Positions 7,748-15,951 of a DNA stretch of 64,000 nucleotides are shown here, piece by piece. The notes beneath the pieces are model-generated. The model was not told the origin of the DNA. It ran no database searches and saw only the letters and a program-made list of their open reading frames with translations. The number at the start of each line of letters is the position of its first letter. Position 1 is the first letter of the stretch. This DNA comes from Oscillospiraceae bacterium. GTDB lineage: Bacteria > Bacillota > Clostridia > UMGS1840 > HGM11507. The stretch lies in assembly GCA_015068665.1 (NCBI GenBank), contig SVKB01000001.1, forward strand, positions 102,812-166,811, read 5' to 3'. The position numbers and the translations under genes are program-made.

Positions 7748-9916
7748 ATGAATTTTAAAGGAATAATCAGTTTTTTATTAACCGTATCCATGCTTTTTTC
7801 CATGACGGTTTTTGCCGCGGATAAGGAAGAATTTTTTTATGTTGAGCTTGGCAGCTATCCTCAGAGTGAGGTTGAGGCAAGCGAGAAGGTTATTAATGCA
7901 GAGTATGACTCTTCAGGGGATGCTCTGATTGATGGGAATAAATATAAAAGAGTCGGTAAGGAGGGAAGCTACCGTTATTTTCTGTATGAGCCTCTTACCT
8001 GGCTGAAATGGGAGAATATCCTTATTTCTACAAATATTATTGACTGCAAAATGTATGACGAGCAGGAGGAAAGAATAAAGAATTTTATGGGTGGCGTTAA
8101 ATATGCCGACTCGGTTGCCTGGGAGGACTGCTCTTTAAGAAAATGGCTTAATGAAGAATTTTTAGCTACGGCTTTTTCAGATGAAGAAGCAAAGCTTCTG
8201 AAGGAAGAGATAGGTATTCTTAAGACCTCGGATGCAAAAACGCTTGATAAGGGCTTACGCTGTAAAACGGCAACCGATTATGCTCTTTTCAGAGGAGTTA
8301 AAAAACACAATACAGGCTCTTCTCAGTGGTTTTTAAAGGATGCAAGCCCGATAGGAACAGGCACAGTATGTACCGTAAAATATGACGGTAATATCAACGA
8401 GGGAATAACCGTGCTTGTAAATGAGCCGGACGTGGGTATTGTTCCCGTAATTTATGTTACCGATTTTTCGGGGCTTAACACATATACCCAAAAAGCTCCC
8501 GAGGAGCTTATTGAAATGTATTATCCCGGCGGAAGAACAGCAAATATTTTAAAAAGCGAGGCGGATAAGGCAATTGCTGATGGATGGACTAAGGATAAAA
8601 AGGAAGCCTTTAAAACCGGAAGTCTTAATATAAAAAACCGCTTTCAGGCATCTCCTCTTAATGAGGTATATGACTGGCGTCTTTATACTCCTTCGGGAAA
8701 ACAGGCTCACATTGCGATAGATGCACCCTCTTTTAATATGACTCCCGGGGAAATTATTAAATTTGTAAAGCCCATAATGGATACCTTCTATACCGGGAAA
8801 ATGGAGGACTACATGGAGGTGCATGTTAAATTTATGTACGATGAGAATACGGCATCTTCCTTTAAGGAGTTTTCTTCCGGGATGGGGAAGGCTGTTCACG
8901 ATGCAGTTGAGGCGTGCTGGTCGGGCTGGGGTAATATAACCTGCTCGGACGGCGGTGCAGGCAGGCTTACCGGTGCCGAGGGGGTTAACTACAGCGTAAC
9001 TTTAAGATTAAAAATAAACGGAGACGGCAGCTATTCTCTTTCTGCAACCAATTACCACGATATTCTTCATAAGCTTGCAGGTGAAGCTAAGGCGTATTCC
9101 GAAAGACCTCTTGGTCAGCTTCAGTATTTAAGGCATTATTTCGGTCAGAATACGGTATATGACGGAAGGCAGTTCAATAACGAGCCCTCCTCGTTGATTG
9201 ATACGGGAGTTGGTGTTTGCGGTAGCTATGCTAATTTCACAATGGATTTTTGTAAGCTTCTTGGCATACCCTGTATACTATATACCAATGAAAAAGCCGC
9301 TCACGCCTGGAACGGAGTTTTTGTGGAGGGGAAATGGTATCATATAGACCATACCGGTGAAAACGATAAGGAATTTATGCAAAACAGCTACTCCAACTAT
9401 ATGGCAGGTGAGGAGCTTTGTGAATTTTCGCCCGAGGGCTTTCCCCTTGAGCATAAGGCGGAAAATATAAGCTTCCTTAAGGATTCTTATCTTCCTGTTG
9501 ATAACTTAAGTCCCGAGAATATTTCTCTTGTTCATACGCTGTTTGCAAAAGAGAGTGAGGCGTTGACCGGGCAGGAGATAAAGGTTACGGTTAACGGCAA
9601 AAAGCTTGATTTTGACGTAGCTCCCGTCATTGAGAACGGAAGAACCTTAGTTCCCATGAGAAAAATTTTCGAAGCGCTGGGTGCAACCGTTTACTGGAAT
9701 GATGAAACTAAAACCGTAACTGCCGTAAAGAATGTAACGGTTATTTCCATCGGAATTGATTCCCGTGTGCTTATAAAAAACGGAGAGAATATTTCCCTTG
9801 ATGTTCCTGCAAGACTTATAAATTCACGGACACTTGTGCCGGTAAGGGTAATCGCCGAAAGCTTCGGGCTTCAGGTTTTATGGGATGATTCACAAAAAAC
9901 CGTAACTGTAAAATAA
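7748..9916 (+). CDS. Secreted transglutaminase-like protein with DUF6273-type N-terminus and stalk domain
   Basis: A 722-residue exported protein with a signal peptide at about 1-24 (ends VFAAD). Residues about 28-235 resemble the DUF6273 module (ELGSYPQSE start, WEDCSLRKWLN core). Residues about 440-560 form a transglutaminase/protease-like domain with a complete apparent triad: C491 in GVCGSYA, H519 in HAWNG and D534 in YHIDHT. The C-terminus (about 605-722) is the copper-amine-oxidase-N-like stalk domain also found on the pectate-lyase proteins at 1941 and 40890. A surface role in protein crosslinking, cleavage or assembly is inferred; the substrate is unknown. The two following genes are 13 and 8 bases apart and probably cotranscribed. 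Confidence 0.8.
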   Translation: MNFKGIISFLLTVSMLFSMTVFAADKEEFFYVELGSYPQSEVEASEKVINAEYDSSGDALIDGNKYKRVGKEGSYRYFLYEPLTWLKWENILISTNIIDCKMYDEQEERIKNFMGGVKYADSVAWEDCSLRKWLNEEFLATAFSDEEAKLLKEEIGILKTSDAKTLDKGLRCKTATDYALFRGVKKHNTGSSQWFLKDASPIGTGTVCTVKYDGNINEGITVLVNEPDVGIVPVIYVTDFSGLNTYTQKAPEELIEMYYPGGRTANILKSEADKAIADGWTKDKKEAFKTGSLNIKNRFQASPLNEVYDWRLYTPSGKQAHIAIDAPSFNMTPGEIIKFVKPIMDTFYTGKMEDYMEVHVKFMYDENTASSFKEFSSGMGKAVHDAVEACWSGWGNITCSDGGAGRLTGAEGVNYSVTLRLKINGDGSYSLSATNYHDILHKLAGEAKAYSERPLGQLQYLRHYFGQNTVYDGRQFNNEPSSLIDTGVGVCGSYANFTMDFCKLLGIPCILYTNEKAAHAWNGVFVEGKWYHIDHTGENDKEFMQNSYSNYMAGEELCEFSPEGFPLEHKAENISFLKDSYLPVDNLSPENISLVHTLFAKESEALTGQEIKVTVNGKKLDFDVAPVIENGRTLVPMRKIFEALGATVYWNDETKTVTAVKNVTVISIGIDSRVLIKNGENISLDVPARLINSRTLVPVRVIAESFGLQVLWDDSQKTVTVK

Positions 9917-9929
9917 AGGAGAATTTAAT

Positions 9930-10217
9930 ATGTATACCATCGCAGTTGTTTTTAAATGCTTTGAAGGAAAAAGAGAGGAATATATTGAGCTTCTTACAAA
10001 AGAGGGAATAGTGGATGCCATAAGAGGTGAAGAAGGCTGTATTTCCTACGATTATTACTTTTCCCAGTCCGATAAGGATGAAATCCTTCTTATAGAAAAA
10101 TGGGATAAAAAGGAAACTCAGCAGCTTCATATCAATCTTCCTCACACTCAAAAAATGCTGACCTTTAAGGGGGATTATGTTAAATCTACCGAGATAAAGG
10201 AATTTGAATTAAAATAG
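9930..10217 (+). CDS. Putative quinol monooxygenase (ABM family)
   Basis: A 95-residue single-domain protein of the antibiotic-biosynthesis-monooxygenase (YgiN-like) family, a dimeric ferredoxin-like fold. Typical features are the opening of the first strand (YTIAVVFKCFEGKREEYIELL), the EEGCISYDYY segment and EKWDKKE. Family members act on quinols or polycyclic aromatic compounds without a metal; the actual substrate is unknown. AAAGGAG precedes the ATG and the stop of the upstream gene is 13 bases away, so it is likely translated from the same transcript. Confidence 0.8.
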   Translation: MYTIAVVFKCFEGKREEYIELLTKEGIVDAIRGEEGCISYDYYFSQSDKDEILLIEKWDKKETQQLHINLPHTQKMLTFKGDYVKSTEIKEFELK

Positions 10218-10225
10218 GTGAGTTT

Positions 10226-10882
10226 ATGCTTTCTGATTTTACAGTTTTTGTTTTAAATATTATAGGGACCGTTTCCTTTGCCATCTCCGGCGCCCTTGTT
10301 TCAATAAAGGCAAGGCTTGACTTGTTCGGAGTGGTGTTTTTAGGGATAATAACCGCCTTTGGCGGAGGAATAATGAGAGATATCCTGTTAGGATTTGAAA
10401 TTCCGAATATATTCTATCAGAGCTACCTCGTGATTATCGCTCTTGTTACCTCGGTTGCGGTCTTTATAATTTTATATATCAATCGCAACAATCTTGTTAA
10501 GCTGGATAAAAAAATAAGCTATTTCAATAATTTTTTTGATGCCATCGGTCTTGGTGCTTTTACCGTAATGGGTACTGAAATTGCTTTTACATCAGGCGTT
10601 TATGAAAATGTGCTTTTATCGGTAACCCTGGGCTTTCTTACCGCGGTGGGCGGAGGTATTATAAGAGATGTGCTTGCCAATACCGCTCCATTTGTTTTAA
10701 AAAAGCATGTATATGCCCTGGTGTCTATATTAGGTGCTTTTATCTATTATTACATGAGAATAGCCGGGCTGTCAGTAACCTTAGCTTCCTCAGTGGTAAT
10801 CGGGCTGGTATTTGCCTTAAGGCTTTTTGCAACCAGGTATGAATGGACACTGCCGAAAATAAAATACGATAAGCAGATATAA
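10226..10882 (+). CDS. TRIC-type trimeric cation channel (UPF0126/YicG family)
   Basis: A 218-residue membrane protein with about seven hydrophobic helices arranged as two similar halves. Each half contains the family hallmark GGG-I-x-RD: GGGIMRD near residues 46-52 and GGGIIRD near 142-148. Bacterial members are homotrimeric monovalent cation channels. It starts 8 bases after the ABM gene. The physiological link to the transglutaminase-like protein upstream is not evident. Confidence 0.88.
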   Translation: MLSDFTVFVLNIIGTVSFAISGALVSIKARLDLFGVVFLGIITAFGGGIMRDILLGFEIPNIFYQSYLVIIALVTSVAVFIILYINRNNLVKLDKKISYFNNFFDAIGLGAFTVMGTEIAFTSGVYENVLLSVTLGFLTAVGGGIIRDVLANTAPFVLKKHVYALVSILGAFIYYYMRIAGLSVTLASSVVIGLVFALRLFATRYEWTLPKIKYDKQI

Positions 10883-10918
10883 AATTACAAATGACAAAGT
10901 ATAAATGAAGGAAGATTT

Positions 10919-10976
10919 GAACTTGGATTTTCGATATGTTCCTTTGGAACTCGATATGTTGCCTTTCGGCAACGAG
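10919..10976 (+). repeat. TCGATATG mini-hairpin array
   Basis: Two small palindromes (TTCC-TTT-GGAA and TTGCC-TTTC-GGCAA) are joined by the constant spacer CTCGATATG. The same spacer and hairpins occur at 33540-33615 and 53690-53770. Confidence 0.7.
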
Positions 10977-11018
10977 AAAAAAGAACCGACTCCGAATGGA
11001 ATGTCAGTTCTTTTTTTT
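10977..11018. terminator. Bidirectional terminator between convergent genes
   Basis: AAAAAAGAACCGAC pairs with GTCAGTTCTTTTTT around a 12-base loop. It lies between the TRIC channel gene (plus) and the radical SAM gene (minus), and both strands have a T-run. Confidence 0.75.
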
Positions 11019-11041
11019 ATTTGTAATTGGATATTTGCAAT

Positions 11042-11899
11042 TTACTTTTGCCCCTTCCTTGACACATAAAAGGTGCATTTTCTGCAAAGCTCTTCGGAAA
11101 TACAGCCTCCCGTAAAGCCTGCGTTGAGCTTTAAATATCTTTCCTTTTTTAAAATATTCTCTAAATTTTCATTAAAGATATTTCCTAAATTTATTTCTCC
11201 GTTTCCGTCAAGACAGCAGGGAACTACCGTGCCGTCTGCTAAAATTCCCAGCATTTCTCTGCCCCCGAGACAGGAGCCTATGCTTCTTTCTTTTGTTGCT
11301 TCCTTATCGGGCCATTCAAATTTATTCATAAGGCTTATATAAATATTATCTGAAAGCTTAAGAGTGTTTCTTCCCTTGGTGATTTTCTTTGGAAGCTCTT
11401 TGTTAAATGCCCTTGCGAAATAATTTATAAGCTCATAGGTTTCGTCACTAAGCTCCTCCTTTTTTTCAGTCCAGAAGCGAAGGCTTACATTGGGGCTTTT
11501 TTTATTTTGGGCAAGCTTTACAAAACAAAGAAGCTTTGCAAGGTATTCCTCCTTATCCTTTATCTGCCCGTCGGTCAGGGCGTGAACGGAAATGTTTACC
11601 TGTCTCGGAAGGGTTAAAAGAGTATCCCTGTGCCTGTCCAGAAAAACGCCGTTGGTGGTTACATTCAGACTGTAGCCGTATTTTTTCGTAAGAAGAGCAA
11701 ACTCCTTGAAATGAGGATGCATAAGCGGCTCACCCTTTATATGAGGATAAATGTGAGCACCGGTGCATTTAAGCTTTATAAGGACTTCTTCAATTTCGCT
11801 TAAGCTCATAAATCTTTTTTCTCTTTTTAAGGGCGAGCAGAAGCTGCAGTTTAAATTACATATATTTGTTATTTCAAGATATATTCTTTTAAATTTCAT
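11042..11899 (-). CDS. Radical SAM protein with SPASM-like C-terminus
   Basis: A 285-residue cytosolic enzyme. Residues C14, C18 and C21 (CNLNCSFC) form the CxxxCxxC motif that holds the SAM-cleaving [4Fe-4S] cluster. PHIKGEPLMHPHF and NVTTNGVFL are the usual beta-strand motifs. The C-terminal part has several further cysteines (CLGG, VPCCLDGNGE, CISEELCRKC), as in SPASM/twitch domains that bind a second cluster. Family members modify peptides or proteins or act as anaerobic maturases; nothing nearby identifies the substrate. The start MKFKRIYLEI is chosen because GGGGGG lies just upstream; a longer frame of 18 residues overlaps the promoter. Confidence 0.85.
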   Translation of the reverse strand: MKFKRIYLEITNICNLNCSFCSPLKREKRFMSLSEIEEVLIKLKCTGAHIYPHIKGEPLMHPHFKEFALLTKKYGYSLNVTTNGVFLDRHRDTLLTLPRQVNISVHALTDGQIKDKEEYLAKLLCFVKLAQNKKSPNVSLRFWTEKKEELSDETYELINYFARAFNKELPKKITKGRNTLKLSDNIYISLMNKFEWPDKEATKERSIGSCLGGREMLGILADGTVVPCCLDGNGEINLGNIFNENLENILKKERYLKLNAGFTGGCISEELCRKCTFYVSRKGQK

Positions 11900-11924
11900 A
11901 TAATCCCCCCGGGGCTTTTTTCTC

Positions 11925-11953
11925 ATTATATACCAAATACCCTTAAAGTTCAA
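11925..11953 (-). promoter_or_regulatory. Promoter of the radical SAM gene
   Basis: Minus strand TTGAAC and TATAAT with 17 bases between. Its -35 box is seven bases from that of the divergent promoter at 11961. Confidence 0.7.
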
Positions 11954-11960
11954 TTTATTA

Positions 11961-11989
11961 TTGAGTTTTTTTATTAAAAGTGATATAAT
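11961..11989 (+). promoter_or_regulatory. Promoter of the DUF6062-ogg-aro-thioesterase operon
   Basis: TTGAGT and TATAAT with a 17-base spacer, 25 bases before the ATG at 12015. Confidence 0.75.
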
Positions 11990-12014
11990 GATATCAAGGA
12001 AAGCAGGTGGAAAA

Positions 12015-12755
12015 ATGAAAGAAACTATATATACAATTCCGGTAAATGAGGTCTTTTCGGAGGAATGCTTCTGTCCCTTCTGCAGGCTTTATAAAAGGCT
12101 TGATGAGGAGGAAATCCGTTATGCTCTGGGACCTGCCATGATGGAGCCTGATTACCGTGCGATAACCAATGAAAAGGGCTTTTGCAAATATCATATAAGA
12201 GAGCTTAATTCTCTTCCCCGTGCCCTTGCAATGTCTCTTGTTTTGCAGTCTCATTTTAAAAATATGAAGGGGGCTCTTTGCGATAATTTTCTTTCGGAGA
12301 AAAAAGGGCTTTTTTCAAAAAAAACTGATGAGACCGACACGGAATATATCAAAGGAATTGAAAAGATAAACCACGACTGTGCCATCTGCAGTAAAATTGA
12401 GCATCATTTTTTAAGGTATATTGACACCTTTGTGGATATGATAAAAAAGGATGAGGAATTTTTACTAAGAGTTTCAGACGGGAGCGGCTTTTGTATGCCT
12501 CACTATGAGCTTGTTTTAAAGGCTTGTAAGAAGAAGCTTTCGGGAAAAGAATATGAAAGAATAGTATCCCTTATAAGAAAAGCCCAGATAAGAAAGCTTG
12601 AAAAATACGAAAGGGATATTGACCTTTTTGTTGAAAGCTTTGATCACAGAAATGCAGGTAAAAAGTGCGAGGCACCGTCCGATACGGTTATAAGAGCAAG
12701 CCATCTTTTAAACGGTGAGTTTGAAAAGCTTCCCAAAAAGCTGGGGGATGTATAG
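12015..12755 (+). CDS. DUF6062 family protein
   Basis: A 246-residue cytosolic protein of unknown function that I place in the DUF6062 family. It has repeated cysteine/histidine pairs: CPFC near residue 20, GFCKYH near 55, CAICSKIEHH near 120 and GFCMPHY near 160. The pattern is two similar halves, each ending in a C-x-x-H site, and suggests metal binding. The start at 12015 is chosen because GCAGGTGG lies upstream; the frame extends a further 18 residues but over the promoter. It is the first gene of a four-gene operon with DNA repair and shikimate genes. Confidence 0.75.
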   Translation: MKETIYTIPVNEVFSEECFCPFCRLYKRLDEEEIRYALGPAMMEPDYRAITNEKGFCKYHIRELNSLPRALAMSLVLQSHFKNMKGALCDNFLSEKKGLFSKKTDETDTEYIKGIEKINHDCAICSKIEHHFLRYIDTFVDMIKKDEEFLLRVSDGSGFCMPHYELVLKACKKKLSGKEYERIVSLIRKAQIRKLEKYERDIDLFVESFDHRNAGKKCEAPSDTVIRASHLLNGEFEKLPKKLGDV

Positions 12756-12756
12756 T

Positions 12757-13608
12757 ATGGAGTATGTATTTTTACCAGACCGTGTTATAATTAAAAACCC
12801 GGTTGATTTTTCCCTTACCCATACCTTTGACTGCGGACAGTGCTTTCGTTTCAATGAGGATGACAAGGGGCATTTTTTCGGTGTGGCTTTTAAAAAGCCG
12901 GTTGAAATATATGAGGAAAACGGGGATATAGTTTTTTTAAATATTACAAAAGAGGAGTTTTTATCATACTGGGTGGACTTTTTGGACCTTGAAAGAGACT
13001 ACGGCGAAATTAAAAGCTTTCTTTCCTCTCACGAGGTGATAAAAAAAGCTATTTCTTACGGTGGCGGAATAAGAATTCTTAAACAGGAGTTTTTCGAGTG
13101 TCTTATATCCTTTATTATATCCCAGCAGAATAATATTCCGAAAATAAAAAAAGCGGTGGAGGGCTTTTGCACTCTTTTTGGCAAGAAGGTTGAGTATAAA
13201 GGTAAATATTATTATACTTTCCCTTCCCCTGAGGAGGTTAAGGATATTACCTTACATGACCTTGCTCCCTTAAAGATAGGCTATCGTGACAAATATATAA
13301 TTGACGCCATAAAAATGGTGGCGGACGGGGAAATAACCTATGAAAAGCTTTCCGCTCTTTCCTACGAGGAGGCAAAAAAGCTTCTTCTTTCTATAAACGG
13401 AGTAGGGGAGAAGGTTGCAAACTGCGTGCTTTTGTTTTCCCTGCTTAAATTTGAAGCTTTTCCTGTTGATACCTGGATAAAAAAGGCAATGGAGGGCTTA
13501 TTCGGTCTTGATGTCAGGGATATCCCCGACTACACAAGAATTAATTTCGGTAACTATTCGGGCTTTGCCCAGCAATATATTTTTTATTATATAAGAAACA
13601 GTAAGTGA
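12757..13608 (+). CDS. ogg: 8-oxoguanine DNA glycosylase (OGG1 type)
   Basis: A 283-residue base-excision repair glycosylase/lyase of the HhH-GPD superfamily. The OGG-type N-terminal segment is recognisable (HTFDCGQCFRF). The helix-hairpin-helix INGVGEKVANC carries the catalytic lysine K219, and the aspartate of FPVDTW is D238. The 19-residue spacing equals that of K249 and D268 of human OGG1. It should remove 8-oxoguanine from DNA and nick the abasic site. The start at 12757, one base after the DUF6062 stop, is preferred over an in-frame ATG at 12748 because GGGGG lies about ten bases before it. Confidence 0.9.
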   Translation: MEYVFLPDRVIIKNPVDFSLTHTFDCGQCFRFNEDDKGHFFGVAFKKPVEIYEENGDIVFLNITKEEFLSYWVDFLDLERDYGEIKSFLSSHEVIKKAISYGGGIRILKQEFFECLISFIISQQNNIPKIKKAVEGFCTLFGKKVEYKGKYYYTFPSPEEVKDITLHDLAPLKIGYRDKYIIDAIKMVADGEITYEKLSALSYEEAKKLLLSINGVGEKVANCVLLFSLLKFEAFPVDTWIKKAMEGLFGLDVRDIPDYTRINFGNYSGFAQQYIFYYIRNSK

Positions 13609-13625
13609 AAGAAGGCAAATACAAA

Positions 13626-14657
13626 ATGGGTATGCTCTCAGTAAAAAAATTACCCTCCCCCGAGGAGGTAAAAGCGCTTTATCCTATGTCAGGAGAGCTT
13701 AAAAGTGTCGTAGAAGCGCGCGCAAAGGAAATAAAGGATATTTTTTCGGGAAAAAGCAATAAGCTTATTCTTATTATCGGTCCCTGCTCGGCAGACCATG
13801 AGGACAGCGTAATTGACTATATATACCGATTAAGAAAAATTCAGGAAAGGGTAGAGGATAAAATCTTTATCGTTCCGAGAATTTATACCAATAAGCCAAG
13901 AACAACCGGGGACGGCTATAAGGGAATGCTTCATCAGCCCGACCCCGAAAACAAGCCTGATATGTATAAGGGGCTTGTTACCATAAGAGAGCTTCACTTA
14001 AGAGCAATCAGGGAAACCGGATTTTCCTGTGCGGATGAAATGCTCTATCCTGAGAATGACAGATATTTAAATGACCTTTTATGCTATGTTGCAGTTGGTG
14101 CCCGTTCGGTTGAAAATCAGCAGCACCGTCTTACTGCAAGCGGTCTTGACACTCCTGTTGGTATGAAAAATCCTACCAGCGGTGACATTTCGGTTATGAT
14201 GAATTCCATTACCGCTGCCCAGCATAAGCACACCTTTATTTACAGAGGTGAAGAGGTAAATACCGAGGGTAATCCCTTTGCACATGCGATTTTAAGAGGG
14301 TATGTAAATAAGCAGGGACAGTCTATCCCCAATTATCATTTTGAGGATCTCATTCATCTTTGTGAGGTTTACAGTGAGCATAAGCTTTTAAATCCCGCTC
14401 TTATTGTTGATACCAATCATTCCAATTCAGGGAAAAAATATTTAGAGCAGATACGAATTGCCAAAGAGGTGCTTCATTCCTGCAGACACAGCCGGGATAT
14501 AAATAATCTTGTAAAGGGCTTTATGATAGAAAGCTATATTGAGGACGGTGCGCAGAAAATCGGAGAGGGAATATACGGAAAATCCATTACCGATCCGTGC
14601 CTGGGCTGGGAAAAAACCGAAAGACTTATACTTGATATTGCAGATTTAAGAGGCTGA
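13626..14657 (+). CDS. aroF: 3-deoxy-7-phosphoheptulonate synthase (AroG/AroF type I)
   Basis: A 343-residue DAHP synthase catalysing condensation of phosphoenolpyruvate with erythrose 4-phosphate, the first step of the shikimate pathway. Landmarks are LIIGPCSADHE, RIYTNKPRTTGDGYKG, SVENQQHR (family SVxxQxHR) and VDTNHSNSGK, all typical of the type I AroG/AroF/AroH class. The length is normal for that class. A GTG at 13605 would add seven residues and overlap the glycosylase stop; the ATG at 13626, with AGAAGG upstream, is preferred. It is the only shikimate gene visible in the window. Confidence 0.93.
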   Translation: MGMLSVKKLPSPEEVKALYPMSGELKSVVEARAKEIKDIFSGKSNKLILIIGPCSADHEDSVIDYIYRLRKIQERVEDKIFIVPRIYTNKPRTTGDGYKGMLHQPDPENKPDMYKGLVTIRELHLRAIRETGFSCADEMLYPENDRYLNDLLCYVAVGARSVENQQHRLTASGLDTPVGMKNPTSGDISVMMNSITAAQHKHTFIYRGEEVNTEGNPFAHAILRGYVNKQGQSIPNYHFEDLIHLCEVYSEHKLLNPALIVDTNHSNSGKKYLEQIRIAKEVLHSCRHSRDINNLVKGFMIESYIEDGAQKIGEGIYGKSITDPCLGWEKTERLILDIADLRG

Positions 14658-14662
14658 TTTTT

Positions 14663-15370
14663 ATGAAGTATTACTATGAAAAGTTTACCTTAAGTGATGC
14701 GGATTTTGATAAACAGGGAAATCTTCTTCCCTTTAAAATTCTTGAAATTTTCGAAAAGGGTGCAATAGCCCACGGTGAGCTTTTGGGTGCAGGCGAGGCT
14801 TCCATGAAGGAGAAAAATCTTTTCTGGGTAATTTCCCGCCTTAAATATAAGGTGTTAAAACCGGCTGACAAAAAAGGTGAGCTTACTCTTAAAACCTGGC
14901 CATTAAAGCCTTCTTTTGCAGGCTTTTTAAGAGAGTATGTGCTTTATGATGAAAATGAGGAGGCTGTAATTAAAGCATCCGCCAACTGGCTTACCCTTTC
15001 AAGGGATGAAAGAAAGCTTAAGCTTGGTCAGCAGGTTTTTCCCGATATGGAATTTTCCGACGAGATAAATTTTGATAAAAGAATTATAAGAATACGGGAT
15101 TTTGAAGGGGAGCATGTAAAAAATATTATACCGAAGAAGGAGCATATTGACTCAAACGGTCATGTTAACAATAAGCATTATACCGACTTTATGCTCGAAG
15201 CCTTAGACGGGCTTTCGGGTGTTGTTGATTCCTTTCAGATAGACTATGTCCAGGAAATAATGCCGGGGGACAAAGTGGAAATTTCGGTTGCCCGGAATGA
15301 AAACGAGGTACTTGTAAAGGGAGAAGGGAACGGAAAAAAGCATTTTTTCGGGAAAATAATATTTATGTAA
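14663..15370 (+). CDS. Acyl-ACP thioesterase (FatA/FatB-like)
   Basis: A 235-residue double-hotdog thioesterase that releases fatty acids from acyl carrier protein. The N-terminal hotdog holds IFEKGAIAHGE and LFWVISRLKY. The second contains DSNGHVNNKHY, in which D163, N165 and H167 match the active-site pattern of plant and bacterial FatA/FatB enzymes. It starts five bases after the DAHP synthase stop and is the last gene of the operon. acpP and plsX lie convergently just downstream, so three lipid genes cluster here. Confidence 0.88.
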   Translation: MKYYYEKFTLSDADFDKQGNLLPFKILEIFEKGAIAHGELLGAGEASMKEKNLFWVISRLKYKVLKPADKKGELTLKTWPLKPSFAGFLREYVLYDENEEAVIKASANWLTLSRDERKLKLGQQVFPDMEFSDEINFDKRIIRIRDFEGEHVKNIIPKKEHIDSNGHVNNKHYTDFMLEALDGLSGVVDSFQIDYVQEIMPGDKVEISVARNENEVLVKGEGNGKKHFFGKIIFM

Positions 15371-15375
15371 TTTAA

Positions 15376-15403
15376 AGGGGCTGTAAATTTATTTACAGCC
15401 CCT
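15376..15403 (+). terminator. Terminator of the ogg-aro-thioesterase operon
   Basis: A perfect 12-bp stem (AGGGGCTGTAAA with TTTACAGCCCCT) with a four-base loop, starting six bases after the stop codon. The following T-run is weak on the plus strand (CCTAAAAC). Confidence 0.65.
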
Positions 15404-15414
15404 AAAACAATTCA

Positions 15415-15648
15415 GAGGGGATAGGAAAAAATCTTCAGAATGGATAAACTTAGCCAAAATCTTTGATTTTGGGTCACCCGAAGGCGTATTAGATACGTCG
15501 AGTGGCTAAGTTTATTCATAACCAAAAACTTAAATTTTAAAGATTTTTCTAAAATCTTTACCTTTTTAATGGTTAATTTGATAAGTTTCTCTATCAAAAT
15601 CGTTGATACATCTTGTTTTTGGTGGTCTGGAGGTTTTTTACATCCCCT
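15415..15648 (-). repeat. Structured intergenic repeat, minus-strand copy (types E and B joined)
   Basis: Read on the minus strand it begins next to the acpP stop with ATGTAAAAAACCTCCAGACC, the head motif also seen at 62441. It then holds ACCAAAAAC/GTTTTTGGT and AAAGATTTT/AAAATCTTT stems. The second half is a type B unit: outer stem AAACTTAGCC/GGCTAAGTTT, hairpin CGTAT-CTA-ATACG, linker CCTTCGGGT and hairpin CCAAAATC/GATTTTGG. It ends in a TTTTTTCCTATC tail like the copies at 53401 and 53832. Confidence 0.75.
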
Positions 15649-15650
15649 TA

Positions 15651-15875
15651 CTATTCATGCTCTTTCAGTGCGTCAATAATGTCGCCAACCGTAACGATTT
15701 CTTCAGCTTCCTCATCCTCGATTTCGATTCCGAATTCATCGGAGAATGCCATAAGAAGCTCAACCAAATCCAATGAATCTGCACCTAAATCATCCTGCAA
15801 GGAGCATTCAGGTCTTATATCTTCAGGCTGAAGCCCTAACTGTTCAGCGATAAGTTCTTTAACTCTTTCGGTCAC
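15651..15875 (-). CDS. acpP: Acyl carrier protein
   Basis: A 74-residue acidic carrier protein for fatty-acid synthesis. Serine 34 in GADSLDLVE is the 4'-phosphopantetheine attachment site. The GTG start ([12 protein letters not shown]) is chosen because GGGGGTG lies upstream and the resulting length is normal; the open frame extends 13 residues further without homology. It lies 76 bases downstream of plsX on the same strand. Confidence 0.95.
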   Translation of the reverse strand: MTERVKELIAEQLGLQPEDIRPECSLQDDLGADSLDLVELLMAFSDEFGIEIEDEEAEEIVTVGDIIDALKEHE

Positions 15876-15951
15876 TTTAAATTCACCCCCGGAATATGTA
15901 TTTTTATCATACATATATTATTATAAAAAACAAATTATGTCAATATATTTT

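Noticed and set aside
10980-11899. Radical SAM gene as maturase for the small KYIKPE peptides
   Set aside because: It lies about 37 kb away with its own promoter and unrelated neighbours; there is no evidence for a link.
15412-15831. Short frames on both strands around acpP
   Set aside because: One lies in the structured repeat and the other is the complement of acpP; neither has a ribosome site or similarity.
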